From Moniliophthora roreri (taxonomy: Eukaryota; Basidiomycota; Agaricomycetes; Agaricales; Marasmiaceae), in NCBI GenBank assembly GCA_001466705.2, contig LATX02000211.1:1-64000 (forward strand): DNA of 64,000 nucleotides. Reading direction: 5' to 3'. Below are positions 25,691 through 37,088 of this stretch, piece after piece (the stretch's first letter is position 1; every line of letters starts with the position of its first letter). The position numbers and the translations under genes were made by a program. The notes beneath the pieces were generated by a model, which worked only from the letters and a program-made list of their open reading frames with translations, ran no database searches and was not told where the DNA came from.

Positions 25691-25804
25691 TCGCTGAGTA
25701 TGACTCATGTTTATGCCCGGTTGATGAGATATAGAGCAACTCTCCAGAATAACATAACATAGCTGGCAAGTGTAGTCTTCGACAGTTCCCTGAGCGAAAC
25801 AGCG

Positions 25805-25977
25805 GTTAGAGCTGTTCGCCGTATCCGTACGGATACGACCGTACAAATGGACGGTTCAAAACGGATACGGTATGTCCGTCTCCGTACCATATGGATTGCT
25901 CACAGGGGGCGTGTCGGAGACGAAGACGGACGTATTTACTGATTTACGGTCGTACGTACGGTTGTCTACCTCCACCT
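25805..25977. repeat. CCGTA-rich palindromic segment, possible MITE
   Basis: It contains many copies of CCGTA/TACGG in both orientations, for example CCGTATCCGTACGGATACG at 25821, with a looser mirrored end near 25960. Dense subterminal repeats of this kind are usual in hAT-like elements. I could not find convincing terminal repeats or a target-site duplication. Confidence 0.35.
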
Positions 25978-26278
25978 CTTCTTCAATATGCAAATTTCAG
26001 CACCATTGAGTAAGAACGCATCATAAACAACACCTGGGCAGCCAATGGTGACTGTGGAGGTGCTCTTTGCCCTCTTGTGGGCAAAAAAGCCACTGACAAT
26101 GATTTCTAGTCAAAGAGTGTGACTCCGGTCCGTTCGGTGACTTCGGAAGTGCTTCAAAAGGTGCAGGCAGGTCATAGAAAGTTAACAAAACTCCCGTCAA
26201 CGAACACTCAAGGTGGTCCACATACTGGATTCTGTCTAGATCGTCTCTACCACCCCCTCTGCTTTCCACCAATCAGTT

Positions 26279-26436
26279 TTCCCGTATATACGGCCGTATC
26301 GGCCGTGTACGGTGCGGGTTTAGACAGATTTAACCCGTCCCGTCCACCGTCCCGTATGAAGCTCAAAAATTTTGGTCGACGGTACGAATACGATAGCCGT
26401 ACAGCCGTAACCGTCTCCACCGTAGATACGGTGTGG
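26279..26436. repeat. Second CCGTA-rich inverted segment, possible MITE
   Basis: The left part (CCCGTATATACGGCCGTAT, 26281) and the right part (CCGTAGATACGG, 26420) form imperfect inverted repeats, with further CCGTA motifs between. It resembles the segment at 25.8 kb in motif content. The ends are not defined. Confidence 0.35.
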
Positions 26437-26948
26437 TAGGGGGACCGGGGCACGGAGCGGAGGTTCCAGGCCTGTTTGGCAGTGTTTGGCATGAGCTTCC
26501 GGCGCGTAGTCTACATTTCCGTGTACGTAGTTAGCCATCATCAGAACCAGCAGCATCGTCTTCGGCATTGCGATAGCCAGACCACTCGGCCCTCTCCAAC
26601 GGGCACGGCGTCCAGCCCTAACAGCAGTAGTGATAGGTAAACGATTGTAGGAGTTGAGTAAGATGGATATGGAGAGAAAACGGCATTTACCTGCCGAGGA
26701 TGGTGCACGGATCTGTTGAGCGCTTTCGCCACCGAAGAACGATTTTCCTCCCGACTTCCACGACCCCTCTTTCGTCACTCAATGACTTGGATCTTGCTCT
26801 CACATCGACAGTTCTCGGATTTCTTCTTTAATCCATTGATACTCACAACAAGGTATGGAATTCTTAGTCTTCAAGGACAAACATCTTCTCTAATCAGAAT
26901 TATTTTAAATAGCACAAACCAGTTGGTGGAAGACCTTAACGGGAACAG

Positions 26949-27835
26949 TTACAAAATAGCAAGAAGTAAAATGATAGAAACAACAACGAAGGGAGGACGA
27001 GGTGAAATGGATTTCCCCGAATTAGAAGTGCTACCTGCGGATGCTGGTGTCGGCGTAGAAGATAAACCTGTATTTGTACGACGAGGGGAAGTGGTACTAG
27101 TATCAGTGTTGAGAAGAGCAGGGGTGGTATCATCGGAACCAATAGTGACGGGAGGACGAAGGGGTGACGAAGTAGTATCTCCTGGACTGGTAGTAACTGG
27201 TGGAGGGCGATTAGGAGTATCGGTCATAGTGCCGGGACCGCTCCCTCCGCCACCCCCTCCAAAGCCGATGACACAACATTTTGTGTCTCTACAGCATGTG
27301 GTACCGCTGGGACAACAATCGCCAGATGCGCATTGGATGTATTCCTGTGGACAGCAGCCAACTTCGCCAGAGCTTGTCCAAGCACATTTTTCGCCTGGGG
27401 GGCAGCAGCCGGTTGTACACTAAAGAGTAAAATGGAAGAGGGAGAATTCAGTGTCATTATGTACCGTGATGAGGAATTGACATTTGACTTACGCATGCAT
27501 CTCCGTTTCTACAGCACCAGGAACCACATGGGACTACCCAAACGATTTGAGCGTCAGGGACTAAGTAAAACTGACAAGCAAAGAATTAAAGACTTACATC
27601 CACTTGAGCAACTCTGCCTTGCAGTGAGATTCCGAAGTGATCCTTCCCCAGGGCCCGTGGGCATGGACCATGTTCGATCCAGCATTGCTAGCTCTCGGGC
27701 ATCTAGAATTGAACTTTGAGAATAGGAGGAATTATGAGGATTCAAGGGGGTACCTGAGTCGGTTCCATCTGACATGGATTTGGCGTGAACAATCGCCATC
27801 CAAAGTAGTAGGACGGTGAAAATCTTGAAACTCAT
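26949..27835 (-). CDS. Secreted Cys-rich protein with GPI-type C-terminus
   Basis: This is probably a cell-wall surface protein. Exons in reading order are 27835-27598, 27560-27493 and 27419-26949, with matching phases, giving 258 residues. The start MSFKIFTVLLLWMAIVHA is a signal peptide. After an Asn/Ser-rich stretch comes a Cys-rich domain spanning all three exons (SCSSG, PCGSWCCRNGDAC, TGCCPPGEKC, GCCPQEYIQC, GDCCPSGTTCCRDTKCC), with repeated CC pairs as in granulin-like fungal proteins. A Gly run, then a long Thr/Ser/Pro region (O-glycosylation), leads to a hydrophobic end (FVVVSIILLLAIL) fit for GPI anchoring. Catalytic residues are not expected. The first exon could contain one more small intron after KSMSDGTDS (GTACCC...TTCTAG); both readings keep the frame. 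Confidence 0.8.
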
Positions 27836-28239
27836 TCTACGAGGCAAATGAGAATGCAAAAGGCTTAAGGGAGTCGAAATTTGAAGATTTGGGACATTGG
27901 GATTTCATTTATATTTGCTTCCCATTAATCCTTCGCTGATCCAATCTACCTACCATTAATGAAATGTGATTCTGCATCATCCCCTTGGTGTGTAACTATG
28001 GAAATCTGTCAAGTAGATTTGAAAGCTTCAATCATTTCATACTAATGAAACAAGGTAACTTACCATTGGGGGTGCAAGGACATACTGTTCTTTCAAGTTT
28101 GCAGAATCAGCCAGCTCAAATGAGAGGACGTGGGTGGCGAAAAGCGCATTTGTGACCGCTCAAGCTCGTACTTGCTATTTTTTGGATCGTTCAATTAATT
28201 AGTATTAGTATTCGTGAGTCCCCGGCGCCCTGACACCAG
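27836..28239. other. Intergenic, nothing recognised
   Basis: This is the promoter side of the Cys-rich protein gene. Confidence 0.4.
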
Positions 28240-28700
28240 TAAGGATGAGGATGATGATCAGTGGTGATTATGGCACTAGTGCGCCACAGGACCTGTAGGA
28301 ATGATGGTAGACTGTCAATGAACTGCATTCTCATCGTCTGGAGGATACTGATTCCATTTGCCAAGCCTTTATCTGGTATATGCTCCCTGATGTTCGGAAG
28401 GTAATGACATTGTCTGGGAAGGTCCGAGATTGCGAAAGAACAGCAAAGAACAGCATACCATATAGTAAAGTGATATCACGGCTCCCGCGTCTCTGTCTTG
28501 GCGTGTTATAGTACTCCTGCTGCAAATCGGGGCGTTGAAATCGTGAACGGTAACGCGAATTTCCCTCCGGTGAGCCTGGGCTACTAGGTAGAATGATATT
28601 CGGGCCACTGGGGTGAAAGCCGACCTAAACCGTAGACTTCTAAATGCGTATTCCGGTTTAGGTGGGAGCAAAGCAGGACAAGATCATGATTGACTTCCCG
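28240..28700. repeat. Repeat pair C, copy 1
   Basis: It is similar to 30775-31190 in the same orientation. Both have a GGCACTA-TGCGCCAC start, a shared stretch around ACATGGTATGC/CATACCATAT, and a shared minus-strand reading near 28440 and 30970. This is probably a diverged duplication of a gene fragment on the minus strand; I do not recognise the protein. Confidence 0.4.
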
Positions 28701-30774
28701 TAATCAAAGATAGTCTCATATCTGCCCTTCAGTACCTCATCTTCGGGGTGAATAAGATCTCTTGAACAGTACGCAGTCGCGGAAATTGGGAATTGCCGTT
28801 CTTGTCGTCCAACCTACGACCAGCCCGTCAGTGACGCGTCGGTCTTGGATAGCTTGCCATGATAAGAATTCCAAACGAGCAGTTTTTCGACCTTATTTTT
28901 CTGTAGAAAATTCTGGTAACGTGATTCAATGACTTCGTTTCTATCCGGACCTGTGCAGTAAGTATTTTCGGTTGGCTGACAACGGCGGCTAGTCATAATT
29001 ATCGAGACTTCTTGAATCGGAGGTGATCAGCGATGCGCTCAACGCTCTTCTTGCTGTTGTATATTTCATCAGATTGTTCGTCATTTTTCATTAGACAGAC
29101 TGACATACGATGTGACTGAAAACGTTCTTTTTCATGACAGCCCTGAGACTGAGGCGATGATGTGTGAAAGATGTGGCGGCCCTCATTGCTTCTGTCGTAG
29201 AATTGACGTCGAAATAGAGCAGCCTGCTAGCGAATGAAGTACCACCAGGATTGCCAGTAGACGACTCTGGAGACGACAATGGTAGTTGAGAACGAAAAAG
29301 GGTTCCGGAAGCCGGCATTGGAACGGTACCGACTCCCGACGTACTGGTCCACGGACCGGGCCAACGCTACGTCATTCGATTTTTTTTTTTTTGGCTCTCG
29401 CGTTACAACTCACTCCGCCTCTCGACTGACTCACGCAAATAAAGACTGCCAATAATCATTTGCTTAGGTGATTAATCCGATGATTCAATTTTTGAACTAA
29501 ACAAACCTTTCTATAGCCCACAAGCCATCGATATCAGGCAGCGATATATGGACATCGACGACCATTGGCATTATCACCCTGTTCGAATCAAACATTTATA
29601 ATGCCTCTCTGTACCCTCCAGTCTCATCCAGGAGGGACGGTTGACCCTTGGAGCTATACATAATTCACCGCTGGTCACAACATGGCTCCTGAAGGACGAG
29701 GAGGTTTGAGATGGCACGCAGAAACCACCATAGTCGATAGACAGACAGGAAGGATCTGAGATGAGTACACGTGGTTTTTTTACTGTTTCAAGCCTTATTC
29801 AGTTCAGACCAGCGAGACGGGCACAATGCGTCTATTATTGCGCAATCGGAAGAAAGCCGTCACCTCTTCTCCAGTTGCAACATGAAGTCACCAATACCAA
29901 TACAAAGCTCATTCATGCAGTATTATCGCCTCCCATAGCCTGCAGGCCGTGCTTCTCGTCATTCTCTATCAGTTTTGCATCCCATACGCTCCCCCACAAT
30001 GTACGGCCCATCGATATGCTGAACAAATCGTCATTGAAGAAGCAAGGCTGCTGGGAGAACAGCTCTTGTCATTCACGGAATACAGAGCATACAGTGCTTT
30101 ATTGCTATGATTCTCACCGCATGGCGTTTCTCTCCGTATTACCCTCAATCTTGCCGCCAACGAAACCGAAGTCATCGCTGTACATCCTTCGTTTGGAGAG
30201 AATAATGTGGCATGGGCCCCCGTATTTCAGACGCGCCATCGTTCCAGAAAGCAATGACTGTCATAGAAACAACCCTACTTGGCCTCGGCGTTCGTAGACG
30301 ATTGACGCGATGAAGGCACACATATCGCTCATTCCACCACTGGTTTCAAAGTCCTTTTCCCTCCGGAGAGAAGGTATGACACTAATTCTGACAAACGCTT
30401 TGGGTTACTGATCCTGTTACTCTTCCTTAGAAGCTTCCACAAGGCACAGACAACACGTTTCCTTTTTCATTACTGATTCCATCGTGCTTCCCTTCCTGAT
30501 CCACATCATCGTCTTCCGTCCTCTCCATCCGTAACATCTGGGCGAACACCAAAAGATGATATATGGAACGTGGTTATCATTCGGAGGAAAAGCAAAGCTG
30601 TTTGAATCAGTAAGTGACTCCCTTTCCCCTCTCATCACTCGGTCTAACCGCTCCTCATCTAGTATGAATGGTGTAACTCATGTCCACTGCAGCACAAAAA
30701 TCCTGCCATAGCGCATCGGGGTTCAGTCATGAGGACCTCGACCAATCTCCCTTGTGCAGAGTGTGCCTGGCCCA
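28701..30774. other. Intergenic, nothing firmly recognised
   Basis: There are only short frames. A minus-strand piece near 28.65-28.8 kb (DLIHPEDEVLKGRYETIFDYG) looks protein-like but stands alone. A variant of the palindrome, GGTCCACGGACC, lies at 29346 next to a T run at 29381. Confidence 0.35.
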
Positions 30775-31190
30775 GTAGTTGTGGCACTAATGCGCCACTG
30801 TCAGTAGGAGTAATAGGAGGCTGTCAGCAGATCGTACGTGAGAATATGAATGCCATGTGCGTGCAAAGTTTTGACTCGGTACTTACATCTGATATATCCG
30901 CGTAAACGGTTAAGTCGGAGGCACAGGTAATGGCGTTGTTTGACAAAATGCGACAGTGTGAAAGAAGAGCATACCATGTAGTACAACCCAGCTCTTCATT
31001 GTGGCGCGTTATAACATTCCTACCGCCGGTCGAGTGATGCACCTTTCCCAATCGTGAGCCTCCCTTAGTGCCAATGATTCGGACTATAAGCAGGGCCACA
31101 TACTCCTTCGAAACCTGGATGCGTTTCGGTTCAAGCGGGAGGAGCATTTGGGCGAATATCGCGATCCACACCGGTTTTGGAGAAAAAATC
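30775..31190. repeat. Repeat pair C, copy 2
   Basis: See the copy at 28240-28700. The two are clearly related but well diverged, and neither holds an intact gene that I can identify. Confidence 0.4.
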
Positions 31191-31569
31191 TTTTAGACAG
31201 ATTTCCGTCCTCATTCAGCTCGAATAAATAGCGTAATATGTGTGCATGAAAGGTGTCCAGAGATATGACATTCGAGGTGCCCGGCTTTTGACTGAAAGTA
31301 GAGTAATTAGGGGCACCAGAAATGACGAAGAAAGGGCAAGAAATGTGGCGTACGGAAATCATTCCTGATTTGTGTTGTTTCTGACACCGTATCGAGGACT
31401 CTCTGAAATGAGAGCAGCCTAATATCTGTTTGTTATGATATTTTTCCGTTGGCCCAGGAGAACCGGAATGCCTTTTTTCTTTTTTGAAGGGCACTTTCCA
31501 CTCCTTTCAGATGCCAATTAGATGCTGGATCGGAAGCAGAGGGGGCTAGGTATACCTTGACTCTATATC

Positions 31570-34110
31570 CGAGTCAGTCTCTGCACGCAGCTTTATCGCA
31601 TTGGTTCGAGACGCCAGATAGATATTTCTGAGTCGATGCAACGAAGAGTTCGGCAAACGGCACTGACTGTATCCGAGGCCCGAGTTCGGTCCATGGACTT
31701 GGTTGCCACTTTCGTCATCGAACAAGCGCTTTTTTCTTTCCAACCTTCACGACGCACCCTCCTTCGTTACCCAGATGTTCTCGTTCTCATAAAAGTTTTG
31801 GTCTCATTTCTTCACTTCACTGGGATACACAATTAGGTAAGGAATCCTTTCTCTTCGAGGCCAAAATTCTTCCCTAATCAGGGTTATCTTGAACAGCCCA
31901 AATCAGAATGAACCGGAGAGGCTTGGAACTGCAAATCTTTCGATTCGGATTACACGACCGCTGTTGATACCGGAGGGACACAGTGTAGGGCCTGCTGCAG
32001 TTATCGAAGACAGTCTGATTACCGGGGTCCTGCCCACTGTGCGTTGCTATTTTTTTTTTCTTTTTTTTTTTTTTTACTTTGGACGCCCTTTTGACTCTGT
32101 TGTACCATTAGGTTCTGCTTTATGTGCATACGAGCCTCTCAGGATACCAAGGTCACATCCATCTAGCCCAACATTCAGTCAAAACGTCCAGAAATGCCAA
32201 ATGTGCACCTTACATTGGCAGAGTACAGCGCGCCGGTTGCCGGGGAGGTCTTACAATCGGAAGTGCGACGACAGAAGCTATATAGGAAATGGTGGTTTAG
32301 GCTCGTAGGAGGACGGGAGGGCATCGTCAGAAGGGTAGAAGAGTCGGATAACTCGGGAAGCCTCGTCACGTCCGGAAGTCTTACCACGTTCCCACATGAC
32401 ATCAAGTGCCTTTTTGCCTTTCTTCCAATCAACCAACGCCAGTACGCTCGCCCTTTCGACGAAGCACATCTTCAGCGCCGTACCACCCATCTCGAAAACT
32501 CAGTCGCAGATGTCATAGTCTTGCATCGAAGCTTAATACCGGCACTTCCTCCGACTCCCTACTTCCAAATGCCTGTAGTTGGGGTAATCTATCGATGATG
32601 ACAAGGATTCCTTGCGGTTCCCGGGACGTGGATCGTACTCACACCTGTCACAACGACGGTACGTATCTCCGCTCTTAATTCTTGTAATTGTCGATTCTAA
32701 CTCGGTTTCACAGCAACGGTTCAAGGTCGTTATGTCTATCAATGCCTTTCAGGTATGTGTGCCGACTATGATGACCTTATTAACCTTCTGAACCTCTGTC
32801 ATGAACAGATTCCCGCCTCCAGGTTGACTTCAAGACGCCTCGACCGTGGGCTATTCCGTTCCCGAGCCGATGCTTTCAGAACCATACGTACCATTCTACG
32901 CCTGTCCATCACGCTTCCCACACCGTCAGAATACATTCTCGATCCTTCAACATGTCCCAACATCTGCTCTTCGAACATGATGTCGTCACCGTCTTCATTG
33001 CAGACGCCTATGGCTGTCAATCGCAACCTCTCTTCATCTCTGCAGGCAATCCCAAGAAGGGTCCCGACCGTACATCCAGCGAATGTGCATTTCAACGAAT
33101 GACGTGCTGAAGCTTGAGATATCGACGATTTTAGCTCAAGGGTGGAGGTTTACGAAGGAGAGGTCGACGGTGGTCAAAAAACTCCTTTATCTTCATCCGC
33201 ACCTACAACGATCACCGACATTCATCAGCGACAACGTTTTGGGGCTGCGGCGGGCGTCTGGTACTGGGAAGTGTGGTGAAAGATGGGGCTTGTCATTCCC
33301 GGCGGGTGTAGAAAATGGAAGCAAAGCCGGATGACTACTGGTCGCGAAGAAATCTCGGCCTGCATTCGTATTAGAACCCGATGCAAAGTCGTTCATCTGG
33401 GGTGTGGTGTCCACATCAATTGCCTGCTCGGAACCCGAACATTATTTCACTCGTCGGCGCCATCTGCGATTTGTATCGGGATACTCTCAGTCGGAGGCTC
33501 CCGAAAACGTGCTAACCCGCACGCTGGCTCCAGTTAACTTCCTTCATTCCACGTTTCTTCGAGGCGGAGACACTTCTCTTTCACCCAGTCTTCGACATTG
33601 CGTTTGACAGGGCCCATGGTAGAGGGGCTAATGGTCGAGGCCACCTGCTAGTTGGTTTGGGTTCAGAGGTATGTACTTCCTCGTGGGTTTTCATACGTGT
33701 TGGTCTTCTGATGCTTTCTTACATAGCGCCTATGACATTCCTCATCATAATCTGCCGTTCGCAGCAACGCATACCCAACTTCGATGGTACTGATATCGAT
33801 TGCACCTGTCCGAATTCGCTACTATCAAATCTCACAGCTACAAGCTCGGAAGCTGCTTGGATTAGTCTCACCGCGAAGCGTAATGGAAGATGGCGTGCGG
33901 GTAACATTTCGTTTGCGCTCACCATGTTTCAGGAACGACATCAGCACAGCGGAGATAGAAGCCACACTCTCGCTGTGTCTACTCCGTCACCTTCTATTTC
34001 TTGTTCCTGTATGGCTGGGTTTCTCCCCAGGAGTCACTTTCGTCGCGAAAGATATCATGTGTTGGTAAATCCTGTTCCATACACTGGCTTTCCTCGTACT
34101 TTACACTAGT
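31570..34110 (+). repeat. Dispersed repeat block A, copy 2
   Basis: It is closely similar to 57.25-59.66 kb and less so to 21.06-23.87 kb. Landmarks: GGTCCATGGACTTGG (31688), long T runs at 32050-32074, GGAAGCCTCGTCACGTCCGG (32358), TCTATCGATGATGACAAGG (32588) and CTTTCACCCAGTCTTCG (33580). A minus-strand piece near 32.42 kb (KKALDVMWERGK) faintly recalls the start of agaric F-box proteins, but the frame is broken. Confidence 0.65.
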
Positions 34111-34114
34111 TTAA

Positions 34115-34780
34115 CCCTCATTTTTCCCGGACTGACTCCGATAATCCGGTGGATTATCCTGACCATCATTCTGCCACATCCTCTGGTACACCACTCGTAC
34201 CATATCGGGGAAAGAGGTGCCGACAATAAGCTGGCTTCCGATAGCATAACCTTCGCCAAGTGCCTCGTTTGCCCCAGGTGTCGGGCTATCAGAAGCTTAG
34301 GCGACTGGTACCACCCCTACTGGCACCTGAGGAACAGACCATGTGGGATCAGCTCGTACTTCAGCATTAGCACGAGCCTGCTTCTCTTGGCCCCCTTGAC
34401 CTATACTTCGATCTTTTGTGTGCCAATGGGGAGGTCGTTGTGTGAGGTCATTTGTGTTCGTGTAGGGATCCCACACAAATGGCGTTATGTTGAACCGGGA
34501 ACCAACAAATGGTGTTACTTCGAATCTGGGATCCAGCAGGAATATGCTAGAGGGAAATTCTGGTGTGGTATTTGATGAAGAGATCATTTGTTCTCTGCAC
34601 CGACGGAGGACGAAATAGACCGCAGCTCCCAGTAGCATCAGAAATACCAGGCCACCAATGGTACTTCCAATGATGACCTTAACTGGGGGTGATGTGTGTG
34701 AGGGAGGTGTTAGCCCTGGTGTTGGTACTGGTGTTTCTTGTGGTGATGAATCATCCTCAAACAAATCAATCCCATCAATT
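34115..34780 (-). pseudogene. GH76-like protein, C-terminal fragment (copy at 34 kb)
   Basis: Only the linker, the membrane span (VIIGSTIGGLVFLMLLGAAV) and the tail of the last exon are left. Homology to the other copies stops at about 34780, within the codons for LIDGI. The tail is interrupted by a TAA at about 34297 where the 24-kb copy has CAA (VAQASDSP). Beyond it the reading continues to the usual DMVR-VYQRMW and PPDY end. There is no start codon with a signal peptide. Confidence 0.75.
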
Positions 34781-34904
34781 ATATGCTCCTGGTATGTTAT
34801 GCTCTCTTTTCATGTGTTCCATCAAGTTGACTGTCAGCGTAGGGCCTATTGAGACTGATATGGGTATGATCTTAGCCTTTGAACACTTTACAGTTTGCTC
34901 ATAT

Positions 34905-35178
34905 TCAGGATTTAGCTTGAGAACTACTTGAAGAACAAAACAAGATCAATCCATTATTCACTCGAGACAAGGTAAGTATCGTCCATGTTCCTTTGCTTTC
35001 GTAAAGAGGGCTAATAGTCCATAAAGTGGACCGACAACCCATCTGGGAGGTTCGGACAGCCAGAGGAAGTAGCCGCCTTAGTCTCATTCATTGCCTCGAA
35101 AGACTCGAGTTACGTTACCGGTAGGTGTTTCTCTCCGACTGTTTATCCTGCGTTGAGCTCACAGCCAAGTAGGACAAT
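34905..35178 (+). pseudogene. Short-chain dehydrogenase/reductase fragment with introns
   Basis: Two exons of an SDR C-terminal region remain. The first ends NKINPLFTRDK at a GTAAGT donor (about 34971). The second begins at about 35027 with TDNPSGRFGQPEEVAALVSF, then IASKDSSYVTG, and ends at a GTAGGT donor. A TAG acceptor is followed by QSVGM, where the family continues into its last strand. The catalytic Tyr-Lys part and the NAD-binding start are absent. Because introns are retained, the fragment was copied as DNA. It sits immediately beside the broken GH76 tail. Confidence 0.7.
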
Positions 35179-35201
35179 CTGTGGGTATGACTCGACATTG
35201 G

Positions 35202-36144
35202 CTTAGCAACCTTGCTCACACCCCAACTTTGGTAGATGAGTGTCAACGGTGGAAGGTACTTCGATTAACTTCATCAAATATAAACAATATGTATTTCGAG
35301 ATACGGCCAGTGAATAGGAGAAAGATTGCTGGCTAAGAAAGGATATACGAGATCTGAAGTTCAAGCCTTAGGCCTCGGTGATGTATATTGGATTCAGTTG
35401 CAGACTTTCTAACCCTTCCCGTCTTCCTCTCGTGAATCCGCGTAGGGAGGTGGTAATTCTTGGACACAGTTTCCAATAACTGGAGTAGGGCTCCAGGCTA
35501 GGGGGTTGCCTTTAATGATGCGATTGCCGGCCTGAATTCGAGTGCCGGTTATTAAATTCAGACTAGTACTTTGACCATTCCTTGCAAACAAGTCGTATTT
35601 TGAATCTTGTTGATAGATATCGATCTGGACGGAACGATTTGCAGCGACGGCTAGGAGGATATTTGCATCTATCTCCCAAGTCACGTCATCTTTCCTACTC
35701 CCATACGCCACTTTCTTTTTCGAGATTGACCAGGCTTTGATTTTTGTTCCCGAGCACGCAAAAATGGCACACAATTCATCTCTTCGACTTTGAAGGTACG
35801 ACGTGAGGTACATTAGGTTGTTCCACAGGGCTCCGTGACTCATATTCCCCCTCCATCTCCCTCGCATCCGCATACGGCGGCGGCAGCTCCTGAACACGAC
35901 TCGGCCCGCCATCTCGGTGTTGAATGATAACAGTTCCAGGTTCGCCCTCGCTTGAATTCTCGTTTGGTACTGGTTCTCCCCACGTTTTGCGACCCCACAA
36001 CGAATTATCAAAGAACGGATCGATAGTCCTCGTGGTGGAAATTGCGCCTCTTCGTCGACGTGGCCTGTAGCACAGGAAGTACCATGCATGGCCAATTGCA
36101 AGAACGACGAACACTCCAACGACAACTCCTATAATTATTGGGCG
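35202..36144. repeat. 943-bp direct duplication, left copy
   Basis: It matches 36146-37088 at a constant offset of 944, with a single base N between the copies. I saw one mismatch (AGAACGACGAAC against AGAACAACGAAC near 36106). A true tandem duplication or two overlapping contigs joined by an N are both possible; the N favours the second. Confidence 0.9.
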
Positions 36145-36145
36145 N
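36145..36145. other. Ambiguous base N at duplication joint
   Basis: A single N separates two nearly identical 943-bp copies. Similar single Ns occur at 37143 and 63788. Confidence 0.95.
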
Positions 36146-37088
36146 CTTAGCAACCTTGCTCACACCCCAACTTTGGTAGATGAGTGTCAACGGTGGAAGG
36201 TACTTCGATTAACTTCATCAAATATAAACAATATGTATTTCGAGATACGGCCAGTGAATAGGAGAAAGATTGCTGGCTAAGAAAGGATATACGAGATCTG
36301 AAGTTCAAGCCTTAGGCCTCGGTGATGTATATTGGATTCAGTTGCAGACTTTCTAACCCTTCCCGTCTTCCTCTCGTGAATCCGCGTAGGGAGGTGGTAA
36401 TTCTTGGACACAGTTTCCAATAACTGGAGTAGGGCTCCAGGCTAGGGGGTTGCCTTTAATGATGCGATTGCCGGCCTGAATTCGAGTGCCGGTTATTAAA
36501 TTCAGACTAGTACTTTGACCATTCCTTGCAAACAAGTCGTATTTTGAATCTTGTTGATAGATATCGATCTGGACGGAACGATTTGCAGCGACGGCTAGGA
36601 GGATATTTGCATCTATCTCCCAAGTCACGTCATCTTTCCTACTCCCATACGCCACTTTCTTTTTCGAGATTGACCAGGCTTTGATTTTTGTTCCCGAGCA
36701 CGCAAAAATGGCACACAATTCATCTCTTCGACTTTGAAGGTACGACGTGAGGTACATTAGGTTGTTCCACAGGGCTCCGTGACTCATATTCCCCCTCCAT
36801 CTCCCTCGCATCCGCATACGGCGGCGGCAGCTCCTGAACACGACTCGGCCCGCCATCTCGGTGTTGAATGATAACAGTTCCAGGTTCGCCCTCGCTTGAA
36901 TTCTCGTTTGGTACTGGTTCTCCCCACGTTTTGCGACCCCACAACGAATTATCAAAGAACGGATCGATAGTCCTCGTGGTGGAAATTGCGCCTCTTCGTC
37001 GACGTGGCCTGTAGCACAGGAAGTACCATGCATGGCCAATTGCAAGAACAACGAACACTCCAACGACAACTCCTATAATTATTGGGCG
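36146..37088. repeat. 943-bp direct duplication, right copy
   Basis: This is the copy that remains joined to the upstream part of the membrane-protein gene on its right, so it is the better candidate for the true sequence. Confidence 0.9.

Noticed and set aside
29370..29400. T run at 29381 (and those in the A blocks) as poly-A tails of inserted retroposons
   Set aside because: No matching gene copy or target duplication was found beside them; in block A the run is part of the repeat itself.
32380..32500. Hint of an F-box protein on the minus strand (KKALDVMWE)
   Set aside because: The resemblance is to a few residues only, the frame is broken, and the other copies of block A do not improve it.
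35202..37088. A genuine tandem duplication of the membrane-protein tail
   Set aside because: The single N at the joint and the same pattern at 63788 make an assembly artefact more likely.
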